From positions 73,045,345 to 73,109,344 of the forward strand of contig NC_087065.1 of assembly GCF_963678635.1 (NCBI RefSeq): a stretch of 64,000 nucleotides of DNA. The letters run 5' to 3'. Position 1 is the first letter of the stretch, and the number at the start of each line of letters is the position of its first letter. The notes beneath the pieces were generated by a model. It had not been told where the DNA came from. It saw nothing but the letters and a program-made list of their open reading frames with translations, and did not search any database. Positions 34,131 through 47,000 of this stretch are shown here, in pieces. The translations under genes were made by a program, and so were the position numbers. The DNA is from Symsagittifera roscoffensis (Eukaryota; Xenacoelomorpha; Acoela; Convolutidae).

Positions 34131-34795
34131 TAATATGATTACCTTTTTATTGGGTGAACCACGTTTTTGATATCAGTTTTCTACCTAATTGCAACAAACA
34201 CCTCCTTTCCAATCTTGTTTTTGCATAGAATGTTAACAGTGCCGTTTTAAATAGATGTTGTGACATGTCTTCTAATATCAGTCTCTCGAATCAACTCGGG
34301 CGGAAAATGCTCATTGATACACCTTTAGCGTCCGTTCAATAGGTTTTTTTACATTGCATTTTTTTCCTTATAACGTACACACACAAAACCTTTGTATTCA
34401 ATGTAAACAAGTTTGATTTTGAACACAGATAAAGGAACTGGGTTTGTACCTCGAGTTGGATTTCAACACAATTAAAACGATTTAGATTTTGAATCTCAAT
34501 TCCAAGATTATTGCTCCTTTTTTTCGGGTTATCCACGTTTTTGATATCAGTTTTCTAATTGATATGAGCAACTATTTACCCTTCTATCCCCACTTTTGCG
34601 TAGAACATCAAAGGATCAGTTTCAAGGCGATGTTTTCAAATATCCTTTTGCTTCAATTCTGCTTTCTCGGGCGGCAGAAATTCATTGATTGTCTTCTGGT
34701 GTCGATTTGTTGGGTTTTTGATCGAGCTGTTTTCCTTCTATTGTACACAAAATCTTCCGTACACAAAAAACGTACACAATAAATCTATTGTAAAC
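34130..34795. repeat. Diverged tandem repeat ending at assembly gap
   Basis: 34140-34410 and 34510-34795 share a common order of blocks: 'cacgtttttgatatcagttttcta', 'cttttgcatagaa/cttttgcgtagaa', 'tcgggcgg..aaa..tcattgat', 'gtacacacaaaa' and 'caatgtaaac/ctattgtaaac'. They are two old copies of one unit (period ~385 bp). The second runs into the N gap. Confidence 0.6.
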
Positions 34796-34995
34796 NNNNN
34801 NNNNNNNNNNNNNNNNNNNNNNNNNNNNNNNNNNNNNNNNNNNNNNNNNNNNNNNNNNNNNNNNNNNNNNNNNNNNNNNNNNNNNNNNNNNNNNNNNNNN
34901 NNNNNNNNNNNNNNNNNNNNNNNNNNNNNNNNNNNNNNNNNNNNNNNNNNNNNNNNNNNNNNNNNNNNNNNNNNNNNNNNNNNNNNNNNNNNNNN
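34796..34995. other. Assembly gap, 200 N
   Basis: Exactly 200 undetermined bases, probably a standard-size placeholder. It lies at the left edge of a nearly identical tandem repeat. ORFs spanning it are meaningless. Confidence 0.95.
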
Positions 34996-36479
34996 AAATC
35001 TGACAATTCAGAAAAGCAGAAAAAATAACTACCTAAAGAAGCACATTTTTCTACCACGTTGGTTTAAAAATATTTAATAAGCCATAAACAAAATCGAATA
35101 TTTTCCATTCTCCCCTGCATTCCGAATTTTTTGTTATTTTGTTTAATTTTATAGAAAATTATAAAAAAACACCCACATTAACGCATACACAAACCAGCAC
35201 ACACACATAAGCAAAAAATTTCTCACGCGAACGTGCACGCACGTGTCTCGCCTACACGTACGCGCATAAGATCACGCGCACTCGATAATTTTTTCGAAAA
35301 AGGCAATATTATTTGACGAAGCCAATTACTCTTCAGCAGAAATGTTTATAATAAGTAAAACCGACGCAAAAACATAAAAAATATCTTATCAGTATTCGTT
35401 AGTTTACAAATTTGACATAAATGCTCAGATACGCAACCTCGCACGCACATGTACTCTTAAGAAGTACACGCACTCACACATACACTTCCTCACACACCCG
35501 CGTGCATACACATACACGTCGTACACATGCACATACACACACACCCGCACACATAAACTTTAACTTTTACGCAAGTTTTTTTGACATCCAACGTCGTTTT
35601 AGTAGTCGATTGAACCCTTTTTAACTGAGAAGCAAATCTACAACTCGGACACAAGTGAGGGAGCAGCATATTTGAGCTTTAAAAGACCAAAAACAAAAAC
35701 ACTTCTCGATACAAAGTTTTGCGGCGAAAAACGTCTAGGTCGCAAAAACCTTGTTTATCGCAGGGGTAAAAATGGAAAATAAATCTGACAATTCAGAAAA
35801 GCAGAAAAAATAACTACCTAAAGAAGCACATTTTTCTACCACGTTGGTTTAAAAATATTTAATAAGCCATAAACAAAATCGAATATTTTCCATTCTCCCC
35901 TGCATTCCGAATTTTTTGTTATTTTGTTTAATTTTATAGAAAATTATAAAAAAACACCCACATTAACGCATACACAAACCAGCACACACACATAAGCAAA
36001 AAATTTCTCACGCGAACGTGCACGCACGTGTCTCGCCTACACGTACGCGCATAAGATCACGCGCACTCGATAATTTTTTCGAAAAAGGCAATATTATTTG
36101 ACGAAGCCAATTACTCTTCAGCAGAAATGTTTATAATAAGTAAAACCGACGCAAAAACATAAAAAATATCTTATCAGTATTCGTTAGTTTACAAATTTGA
36201 CATAAATGCTCAGATACGCAACCTCGCACGCACATGTACTCTTAAGAAGTACACGCACTCACACATACACTTCCACACACACCCGCGTGCATACACATAC
36301 ACGTCGTACACATGCATATACACACACACCCGCACACATAAACTTTAACTTTTACGCAAGTTTTTTTGACATCCAACGTCGTTTTAGTAGTCGATTGAAC
36401 CCTTTTTAACTGAGAAGCAAATCTACAACTCGGACACAAGTGAGGGAGCAGCATATTTGAGCTTTAAAAGACCAAAAAC
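34996..36479. repeat. Two nearly identical ~700-bp tandem copies, period 785
   Basis: 34996-35693 and 35781-36479 differ by only a couple of substitutions (for example near 35488/36273 and 35533/36318). The spacer 35694-35780 contains words of the dispersed intron repeats (ggcgaaaaacg). Each copy includes CA-rich microsatellite DNA rich in ACAC/CGCAC. The left copy begins exactly at the gap edge, so part or all of the duplication may be an assembly artefact. Confidence 0.9.
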
Positions 36480-37757
36480 ATGAAAAGTTTTTGACTTAAT
36501 GCACATTTTGTTGCATAGGCAAGTATAGCAGGGAGAACTTGAAATATAATAAGCTGAAAGAAACCACAGTAACTTAACATGTAATAAAATTGAATGCAAA
36601 AAGCCAAAATATTTAAACATAAAACAACTAAAAATTTTGCGATATGCACTGATTTAGAAATTTTCCGAAACGGAATTTTAACATAGATAGAGCGCTGCAC
36701 TTCGAATTCACTAGCGAAAAAAAATGTCCAAAACGGTTTAAAAAAGTAGATCCTCCGGTAAAAAACCTGTGCTCGGACATACAAGTTTTACAGTCAACTG
36801 CCCTACAAAATTGCGCCATTGACGCTTTTAAAAAATGCATCAACTGAGCTAACTTATTAATAATCAATTGTCAACAAGCAGGCTATTAAATGACTCCTGC
36901 TTTGAAAGTGAACCAAATGTATAAACCCTCCTGCTTTGAAAAGGTCACCAAATTTGGCACTAATATTTCCGACTTAGGTTCCGACACTTGTGAGAAAACA
37001 GAATCAACTTCCGAAAGTAGAAGACGAACACGTTTTTTGCAACCTTTACACTTTCGCCGTTCCATAGTGGAGTTTAATTTCCTTTTAACAAAGGAAACGA
37101 TCTGAACTTAAAAAGAAACGACTTATAACGCAGACAACCCCTTGTTGCAAACATAGGACATTTTGAATAAAACTGTTCCTGCATACATACCATTTCGCAA
37201 CCAGAATGAAACCAGTTTTTTAAAACATATCGTGACGTTAAAAGTACAAAAGCACCATCCTACACCTCTAACTAGCGCATAAAAAATTTAAATTTCTGTT
37301 TTTCAAAAATACAAAACAGAAATTGAATTCCAATTTGATCTAACAATTTTTAACATAGCTGCTTCAGCAAGTCACGATAAATGTGTACATAATTATCATG
37401 GTTGATAGAATCATGATTCGCATCGATTACAACATTTTTCAGAATTCATAATTTATAAATATCAATGTTCAATAACTCATATTTGACCGTCACCGTCAGG
37501 TGAATAAATAACTGCTGTTTTATGATGAAAGTGCTGAGCTAGAATTTTGAGTTCTCAGATTTTTAACTTAAATATTCACCACTAACTGCCATAACAAAAA
37601 TAAATAACATCGACTAGTTTCAGTTTGAAGTTTTTCTTCCCTTTTAACCCATCTATCGTCGCTCTTTCTGTCACATATTCAGTTTTCTAAATAGTTTTTG
37701 ACTTGTTTTGCTTTAAATCTCAACTGTCGTTCGGGCTGATCTATTCTGTTTCATTTC
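36480..37757. other. Region downstream of the bromodomain gene
   Basis: 3' side of the minus-strand gene. It contains a partial copy of the intron repeat family (about 36700-37110, with 'ctttcgccgttccatagtggag' and 'aaggaaacgatctgaactt'). Minus-strand AATAAA-like sites exist but none can be chosen as the polyadenylation signal. No further exon seen. Confidence 0.4.
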
Positions 37758-38030
37758 TCATGCAGAGGACGCGCCAGTTGTCATTTCTTGTCGCGCTGAA
37801 TTGTAGTGGGCCAGCATAATGGGCAAATTGCGCATAATGTGTTTCATTTTCTGGTCCATTCGTGTGGCGGCCTTGAATGCTTTATGGGTGTGGTCGAATA
37901 CTGTTTGGGCGTTGTTGACTATGATGGCCAAGTCTTGTATGAATTGAGCCCAAATGTAGCCTGGCTTGGACATGTTCCTCTCAATGGAACAGAAGTCTAC
38001 TCTCTTAGCCACTTGAGAGTACGCCGATAC
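37758..38030 (-). CDS. Complete unit 6 ZA/B/C, terminal exon
   Basis: 90 codons plus TGA at 37758-37760, acceptor gttttttag. It reads VSAYSQVAKRVDFCSIERNM, GYIWAQFIQDLAIIVNNAQTVF and FKAATRMDQKMKHIMRNLPI, then a short tail ending GASSA. As in unit 4, alpha-B and alpha-C share one exon. The protein ends 14 residues after the P-x-M motif, so no further domain follows. Confidence 0.85.
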   Translation of the reverse strand, partial: VSAYSQVAKRVDFCSIERNMSKPGYIWAQFIQDLAIIVNNAQTVFDHTHKAFKAATRMDQKMKHIMRNLPIMLAHYNSARQEMTTGASSA

Positions 38031-41000
38031 CTAAAAAACCACTGTTTTTTCTTTCAAAAAATATGCCGCCAGAGTTATACAGTCCGCCAGAATTATCAGA
38101 GGAAAAAATGAACAGGCAGCATACCATTTTTATCTCAACTTATTATTTTGATACAACTAAACCAGTTACGACTTGTGATCTATTATTTCGAATACTTACA
38201 GATTTTCTTTCTGGGGCTTCTGATTTTATGTATCATCATTTCATGCGACTAACATTTTGTTTTTCTAGCAATCTAAAAAAACTCGAAAAAGACAACAAAA
38301 GACCCAAACGAACAGACCGCCATCATCATGGCCAAAACTAGAAACTTCTTTCAAAATTCCACAAATTTCAGATAAGGCTTTCAAAATTTCTTACCTCAGT
38401 CAACGTATAACATAGCCAACAGGCAATTGGAAAAGAGTCAATGAACCCAAGTAAACAGGAAAAAATACTCACATGATTTTTTGAAAAAATCTCAGCTTTC
38501 GAATTTCTAAAAAAAATAGATGACCTAAAAGCTAATTGAATTTCAAAACAATGAATGATTTATTCATTGACACTTTTTTGATAAAATTAACCCAATTTGA
38601 GAAAACTGGATCAATAGGTAACACTATTATTCTGCTGGGAAAATTGATAGTTAGAACTCGAATACCTTTTCAGTAACCTCGAAACTTTCGCTGTTCGCAG
38701 TTTGGCTTCCATTCAACAAAGGAAATAAACTGAACTTAAAATAACGAAAAGCCAAATTTGGGCGTAAACAAATTTTCCAGAAAAAAAAACAAACAGAATC
38801 ATCACGACCAAAAAGAATCTTCACCACGTTCCTGGACTCTTAAAGACTGGTCTCAATAATTAACATCATTTATCTTTTCAGTGCACTTACACATTCGACG
38901 TTTTCGAAACATACGAAAGATGTCTTGGATCTGATGTCGAGGAATATCTTCTCACAAATGTCCACCTCCTCGTTTACTTCTTCCTTCCACTCTACTTTTA
39001 CAGCAGCCCTAATTGTTGAACTCTTTTGACTTTTGGCCGGACTGCTTGCTGATGACACTGATTCGCCAACTGCACTTTTCACAGCATCTGAATTTGAAGA
39101 ATCGCCTTCTTCTATTTCGGACTGCTTCGATTCTGACCTCAATTGCGATGCTCCATCTTTTGATTTTTCTTCGCTGGAATCTTTCGTAACTTCCACTGCC
39201 CTTTCCAATGATGACTTGGCAAATTCGGTTTTCAGTAGATGCTTAACTCGATCACTTTGTGAGTTTCCGAGTGATTCCTCCGATGTTAATTCCGACGATG
39301 TTGACATGTCTTTGCTTTTCCTCTTAACTGGCGATTCCATTTCGGGTTTAATTTCGAGTCTTTCCAGCTTCAGACTGACTTGCTTATTGAACTCAATTGA
39401 CACATCATCACTCTCGGATCTTTTGGGTTCTTTGGAGGGACTTTTAGCACCTGGGGTTTTCTTTGGACTTTTACTGCTCAACTCCAATTTAGGACTTCTG
39501 GAATCTTTGCTCTCTTCGTCGAGCTTCGGTTTCTTACAAGGCGACTTCTTAACTTTTTTCATTTCTGGAATGAAAACAGGTGTTGCATTCAATGTCTGTG
39601 AGTGATCTATATTCATGGACTCTGGACTTTCGGCTCTGGATTGTGTTTTTGAAGCAGGTTCCGATGTCAGTGCCGACGAGGTCTTGCTTCGTGTCTTCTC
39701 GTAGTGACTCCTCATGATTGGAAGTCTCTGCATCAGGTGGAGCATTCTGGCATCCAGTTTGAGAGCCGCTTTGTGCACAGTGTGAGAGCTCTGAAGTCAA
39801 AAAAAGTGCGGTCAAAAAGTAGAGATGTCTTAATGTAGACACGTCGCAAGCCAATCAGAATCGAGATAAGAAAAGAAACCCGCTAACCGATTTCTTTTCT
39901 CGGTTCTGATTGGCTAACGATGTGTCTACTTTTGCTACGTTACCAATCAAGTGAAATTTGATACAAACTATTATTATGTAAGCAATCATTTTAGTGTTAT
40001 CTTTTTTTAATGTAAAGATTTGCTTATTTCTAAAAAGATACCGGGTAAGATCATCATTAAAAGTTACCGAATCAAACCATCATTTTAACTGTAAATTCTC
40101 CACCAAAATTTTCTATAGGGGTGACAATTTTTTAGTAGATCCTTTTCATTTCTTTTCTTAATTATCATATGGCGCGTTTTGGTTCCGTTTCATGTGTCCA
40201 TCACTTTGTTTCTTTTCAAATCAAATAGCGTAAACTAGTGTCCAAAAAGATGACGTTTTATAAATAGAACTTGAACAGAAGTATTTCAAATTCAAAATCA
40301 AATTCATTAGTAAAAATAATTAACCAAAATCCAATAAAATAAACGAAAAATATTACCTATCAGGGATGTTCAAAAACGCTCATTCAGAACTCCCAAAAAC
40401 AACCCTAAATAAGTTACGATCATAATAGCATCTTGAACAGGTTACTAAATGGAACTTCCCAACACTGAGGGGAACTATGCGAATTATTGGACTAACCTCA
40501 AATGCAAAAGTGGCGTTATTTACAATTGTGGCCACGTCTCTGATGAATTTCTGCCATATATAGCCTGTTTCTTCTAAGCGGCGCTCAATTGACATCAAAT
40601 CCACTCGCTTGCTCACAACTGAGTAATTCGGGACCTAAGAGGAGACAAGAACTTGATACACACGCTAACCAGCCTTGCACAAAACTGATCGTTGGAAGTG
40701 CTTCTTACTTTGCAAAAAAGGACTGTAATATATTATACACAGAAAAAAGAGGACTTTAATATAATACAAGCAAAGTGCTCGAGTTAAAAAGAATGTATTA
40801 CTGAAGATTTTTCGAAAAAAGCATGCACAAAAGAAAGATGGAAAAGTTTCATGAACAGAAAAAAAATACTCACTTGTTTTTTTTTTAACAAATCTCAATT
40901 GTCGAAGAAAAAAATTGATGGCCTTTAAGCTCTGAATTTCTAGAACTATTATTGACAGTTTTTGATAAAATTAACCCAATTTGAGAAAACTGAAACAATA

Positions 41001-44000
41001 GGTAATTTTTTAAATTTCCCTAGGAGCTGATAGTTTAAATCCATTTTTCAAATTAGAAGTTGATCACTTTTGCCTTCCTTTCACCAAAGAAAATGAGCTG
41101 AAGTTAAAAAGAAAGCAAAAGTCAAATCGCGAACAGTAAATATAAGCGTGATCAAATTTTAAGACTTTTCCCGAGAAACAAAAACAAAAAAAGCATCACG
41201 ACCTATATAAGAATCTGAACTACTTCAAGAAGCTTTCATGACACACTTTTTAGATAACTTTAACCCAATTTGAAAAACTGGATCAATAGACACTTTTTTA
41301 TTCCATCAAAAAATTTAATTAAAATAATCGATCACGTTTTTTTTGCAATATTTTAAATTTCGTAACTGCACGGCGAGAAAAACGGTGCTAATTTAAAGTG
41401 ACTGGACAAAAAAAACAAAATCGGAAAATCTAAACGCGTTTTTCTTAAATTCGACCAACATTAGTTAAAAAACGACGAGTAGGAAATGTTTTAAGAATTT
41501 TGCCACTATTTAAATGGAGCAATTTTTTTGCGCAATTCGAGCCCAAAATTTCTACTAAAAAGCGGAGTTTTTCGAATTTCTTTTCGTCAATCAAAAATTG
41601 CGCTAAAATACTGGATCAACTGTTCCGAAAAAGATATCAAATTTAGTCTTTTATGTAGCTTAGCAAAGTTTAGACAGTATAACCTCCAAAGATTTGTATA
41701 AATAAGTATATTTTTGTAAGACATCATTGTTACTAAATAAACAAAAATTTTTTTTTGCACATTTTACTTTCTTTATTTTAAGAGTATATAACAGGTTCAC
41801 TTCGATAAAATTTTCTCAACAGCTCACCAGACAAGCTTAGCACAATTTTCGATAGGCTAAAAAGAGCTAACAGTGACCCATTTTTGAAAGTAAATATTGG
41901 TTCCGAATTTCGCGAAAAAAAGTAACGCCATAATATTAGTTCTGGCAAAAGTAAATGCGCTTTTAATCTCATCATTTTTTTAAATGCCAATTCAACTTGA
42001 AAAAAAAACGCGTATTCATTTTCCAACTTTGTTCCTTTGTCCGGTACTTAAAATCAGCGCTGTAAACTGTGAAAAATGAAGTTGAATAGCAATATTTGCG
42101 CCATGTTTCGAAAACCGAATAAGATTCCCAATTTTCTATCGCGACATCAAACAAAAACAGGCAAGACAAATACGCGCATACTATATCACCAAAAAAATCT
42201 GAACCGAAATATTTGCAAATAACTTCATTGAAAAGCACTAAACTTACTTCTGAGACGTTTTGGAACACTTGAAAAGTGTGTTTAGATCTGATGTCCAGAA
42301 ATATCTTCTGACAGATATCAACTTCCTCGTCAACTTCGACCGTCTCAACTTTAGGAGTTAGGAGAGCCAGCGCTGCTGGATTTTTTGTACTCCCAGAAGT
42401 GGGCGTTGAATTACCACCATCGCTTTTCGTACTTTCATCAGAAGGTTTCTTTGGCTTGGGAGTTGCAAGAATATTGCTTTCGTTTTGTGAAGTCTTGTTA
42501 TGGTCAAAAAATCCCGAATCATTGCGCAAACTATCATTCAAAACTGTCATTTTCGGAATTTCTGATTCTTTCGTTTTCTTTGCCGATGATGTTTTTTGTT
42601 CTCCACTTGTCCATTTTTTGAGCTTTGGAGACGTCCACATTTGGGTCGTTTTAACCGACCGCAATCTTTTGTATTCATCTCTCAGTTTCGGCTGACTATA
42701 CAGAAGTGAGAGTAGCTTGACGTCCAGTCGCATAGACGCACTGTATAACTCAGGCTCCACCCCTTTGAAAATTCTCATTGCACAATTCACAAGGGCAGCG
42801 ATGTCCTGCACGAAGTTCCAGGCAGTGTAATCGCTTTGAGACATGTTCCAAGATATTGTTGAGAAATCTGATATTTCCTCGATATAATCCTGTAACAAAC
42901 ATAATTTCACTTAATCGAATTCTCGCACTACATATCCCACAAATTATTTTTTTTTGGCCAGGATCGACTCAGGATTGCAAATATCGCCGCCAAACTTTTT
43001 TTCAAAAAGTTGGGATTTTTCTTTTTCAAACAACTTTTTTAAAGCCCTCGCGAACACCCTAGCCTAGCAGTTCATTTTCTCATCCGGAAAACTGTTTCAG
43101 CACACATAACTCAGAAAATAGGCAAACTGTTGAAACGGTTTCCGCTTAAAAAGTCACTAAGCAAATCATTCAGAAACAAATTAGTAAAAAGTAAATCTTT
43201 TGGCTGGCTAATATATTGAAAAACCACTAACTTTGGACATGTTTTCAAAACACGTGAAAACATCCGAGTTTCTAATCGACTGCAAAATGGACAAACAGGA
43301 TGCCTTCTCCGCGTCCATTTCAATGTCCTCGTCTAAGCCCAAACCACTTTTGTTCACGTTTGATTGCACTTTTTTCCCACCTGCGTCTTTTGAGCTGGTA
43401 GCTTCCTTTTGAGACTTTTGTTTCTTCCTATCAGAACTTTCTGCACTTTTCAAGCAATCGTTAGACGAAGTTTTGTTACGTTTTGGAGATTTCTGTTTAT
43501 CAGTATTGCCTTCTTCGGGTTGAGATTTGGAATCATTTGTATGATTGCCCGAGGTGTTTGTTCTATGGGATGGTTGCTCCAGCTCCTAAAACGAAGAAAC
43601 GCCAGCTTGAAGTCAAAGAATATTCAAAACCATAGCCGATAAATTTTTTTAAAAAATAAATTGTAGTCTTGGTAGCAATCACGTTAGAGGGATCCCATTT
43701 GAACAGATGTCTGCCTCAAGCGGGGCATTTATAGATGAGACTCCATTTCAGGCCGTTTGATGTAGTTTAATGCAAATTGGAAATAATCTCCGCTCGTAAT
43801 TACTTCATTAATTTTATAACTAGAACTAATGTTTCAATATTTCATTCCAAACCTGCCTTCATACTAACAAAAAAATACAACACATTAGTATCAATTCAAC
43901 TAAATAAAACTCAAAATTTAAATATAATTTTACCGAAGGATCTTCCGGTTGTGTATCCGACACTTCCAAATTTTCGTTTTGAACAGATAATCCAGTAGCT

Positions 44001-47000
44001 GTCGAGAGTCCACACGAGGACGAAGCAACATCTTTATCCTTCGCATCCAGGGGGTCATCTCTAGTGCGGGTGAACTTCTTCAGCATAACCGGGAACTTCT
44101 TCAGACAAGTTTCCAGCTTCCAATTCAAAGTCACACCCGCTTGATGCACGCCCGAATCCTGCCAATCATGATTCAAAGTTTCTAGTTAGCCAGAAACGCT
44201 TCGGAAAATCAATGATGCAATGCGTTTTTTTTGCATCAAACATCCATATTGCTAATTATAAATCTCTATTTGAAGCAACTTAGGAAACACTAGTAAGTAC
44301 CCAAATTAGGTGTGTCATAATCATCTCAGAACGTTGCGTAAAATTGTTTTGGCTATTTTGGTTCTTTTTTACTTAGAAAAAACGTCTATGTAAAGTTACC
44401 TTCGGATATAGGTTGAGTGCAATATAGGTGACAGCTGCCAGGTCTTTCACAAACTTGCCCCATATGTAGCCTGGTCGGGAGGACAATTTCTTCTCAATCT
44501 TGAAAATGTCGGTCTTTTTGGCAAAATTTTGACACACCGAGTCCTAAAAATTATACAATTGAGTGATTTATTCATTTTATTTAAGATGGTGCGGATCCAG
44601 TCACTAATATTAAAATTCCCCTTCATTAACGCAGCGCTGCTCACATCAAATCTAACGATCGTTTCTTTGAAATCCATTCTACACTACAAAAAAAGGCGGC
44701 TACTGAGCAATTAATATACCGTAAACATAGCCAAAAGACAGTTGGAAAAGCGTCAATGAAGCAAGGATACAGAAAAAAATCCTACTAAAGTATCTTAATA
44801 AAAAAGTAAACAAAAAATTTTTTTTTTTTTGAAAAACTTCAACTTTCGAAATTCAAAAAAATATATATATGCTTTTAAAACTCTTTGACTTTCAAGAACG
44901 ATTTATGATAGACACTTTTTAGATAAATATAACTCAATTTGGGAAAACTAGATCAATAGTAAAACTTTTATTCCGCTGGGAAAATCTATGCCACTTCGTG
45001 GCCTTTACGGTTTTTCGTGGCCTTTACCCTTTTGCTGTTCGATAGTGGAGTTTACCTTGCTTAGGAGTACTCAATTCGTTCATTACTGAAAAAGATGTTC
45101 AAAATGACTGACCGCTATGAGTTTTTGATGTTTTTCTGTTTTTGGAAAAAACTGAACTGCGCTTTGCAACGCGAGAAAACGACAAGAAACAGCTCTGTAA
45201 AGTGCAATAAGAAGTAGAAACAAGCCTCGAATTGCTAAAAATTAGGCTACGTCTGGGTTTCGATCTGCGACCTAGAGATTATGAGTCTCACGCACTAACC
45301 ACTGAGTCAGTGATGCTTAATAAATCACAAATACTAGCCACAAAAAAGCAGATAACAGATGCTATGAAATTTCCAATGCTACAGATCGTGATTATAGCAA
45401 AACTGCCACCAAATAAGTGAACACTTTTATTTGCAAGTTAGGCTTAAAAAAAGAAGGTTCGTACTAATACACAAACGCTCGCAAATGTAATTAAAAATTC
45501 AGTCTCTCGTTTAATTGATCTAACCCTCCATGTAGTCTGGAAAATGTAAACATTCAGACCAGGGTTAGGCCAAGACAAGTTGCAATGAACATTGCATTTG
45601 GGTGTGTCTCAGTTTTTCCCCTAACATTCAAAGTCAGGGTCAGGGTCAGGTATCGCAAATAATCATTATATTGAGTCAATTGATATATCACATGAAAGGT
45701 CTTCATTTCGCGAGTCGATTGATACAAATAAAAAATTAAAGTTAATGTTATGTAAACTTTTCTCAGTGTCGAGAAAAATCGGCTCAAATTTTTTTTGTTT
45801 TATAGTCTAATTGGGAGCAAGTAAAGATAATAGCTCTCGATTTTGCTATGGAACAATCAGGTTGTAACTCTCGAAATAAAACTTTTGCAGCTTAGTTTAG
45901 CACATTTCAAACACTACAAAACTTTTTTTATCAATGAACACAATATTTAAAAAATTAATAAAAAGTTTAATAGTGCTCCTTTTTGTTATTTTCAAAAATA
46001 ATTGCAGTCAAACAAAACTACTTCTAAAGTTCTAGGCAACCTCGAGTTTATCGGCTCAAACGACGCGCAAAACAAGCTACTCAAATTGGCGCTACTGGTT
46101 TCAAAAATAACTGTGGTCGGAATATTCGGTGCTAGTTGCACAGCTACTGGCTCAAATTGTTAAACTTGTTTTGGAATCCCTATAACGACTAAAAAGACTC
46201 TGATACGGTACCAAACTTGACCCCTACACGATTTCTTGGAGGTATCATAATCGTACAAAAAAAACACCCTGCGCTATAGTTCCTTCCAGTCTCATTGCAA
46301 GGTGTCGGAACAACAAATTTAAAAAGAGAGACGAAGCTGAGCTGATCACTATTTGCGATCCAGCAGAAATTTGAAAAAGAGTCACTGAAAGCAAAGAAAC
46401 CAGAAAAACTACCTTGTTTTATAAAAATTTCAACTTTCGAATTTCAAAGAAAAAAATTTATGGCATTAAACCTCTTTGAATTTCAAGAACAATTTAGGCA
46501 AATTTTTAATCGGCTTGGAAATCTAAAAACTAAATACCACTTTCGAAACTAAAAATCGATCACGTTTTTTTGCGCCATGTTGTCTTTCGCAATTGGAGAG
46601 CAATTTTTGCCTTACTAATAGCAAATGAATTTGAATTCAAATCAAAAATGCATAGATGCATTAATGTATGCAGCAATTTACCACCACTGGGATTTAAGAA
46701 ATGGCATTCGGAATGGTAACACACGATAGCCCGAAAGCAGAAAATTCCCTTTTTTTAAAAAAAAAGGTCCCGGTCGGACTTGAACTCCAGGTCCTTGAGC
46801 TCCAAGTTCTTTAGGGAATGTTTAATACGCGATTGCAACAAAAATAAATTTGAAAGCATCTCTCGATAATTTACCTTGGTTAGGTACTTGAGACAAACCA
46901 GATTCTCGTCAGCTTTAATTTCTGCGAACAAATTCAAACACAACTTCTGAATTTCATCTTTGTCAAGTGTTCGGGTTGTCAGCATTTTCGGGTCACTGTC

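Noticed and set aside
34685-35077. ORFs running through the N gap
   Set aside because: Most of the translation is undetermined bases, so the ORF is not evidence of a gene.
35421-36454. ORFs in CA-rich DNA (HTHT/TCMCMHAG-type translations)
   Set aside because: Low-complexity microsatellite translation, duplicated together with the surrounding repeat.
34996-36479. Tandem repeats considered as a CRISPR array
   Set aside because: Two long copies with no regular short repeats and spacers; a eukaryotic context.
39033-39605. Plus-strand ORF of 190 codons, Ser/Leu/Phe-rich
   Set aside because: Antisense shadow of the 300-codon linker exon.
45252-45310. Functional tRNA-Met gene
   Set aside because: The A-box, anticodon arm and B-box are recognisable but a paired acceptor stem is not, and the segment is embedded in a dispersed repeat.
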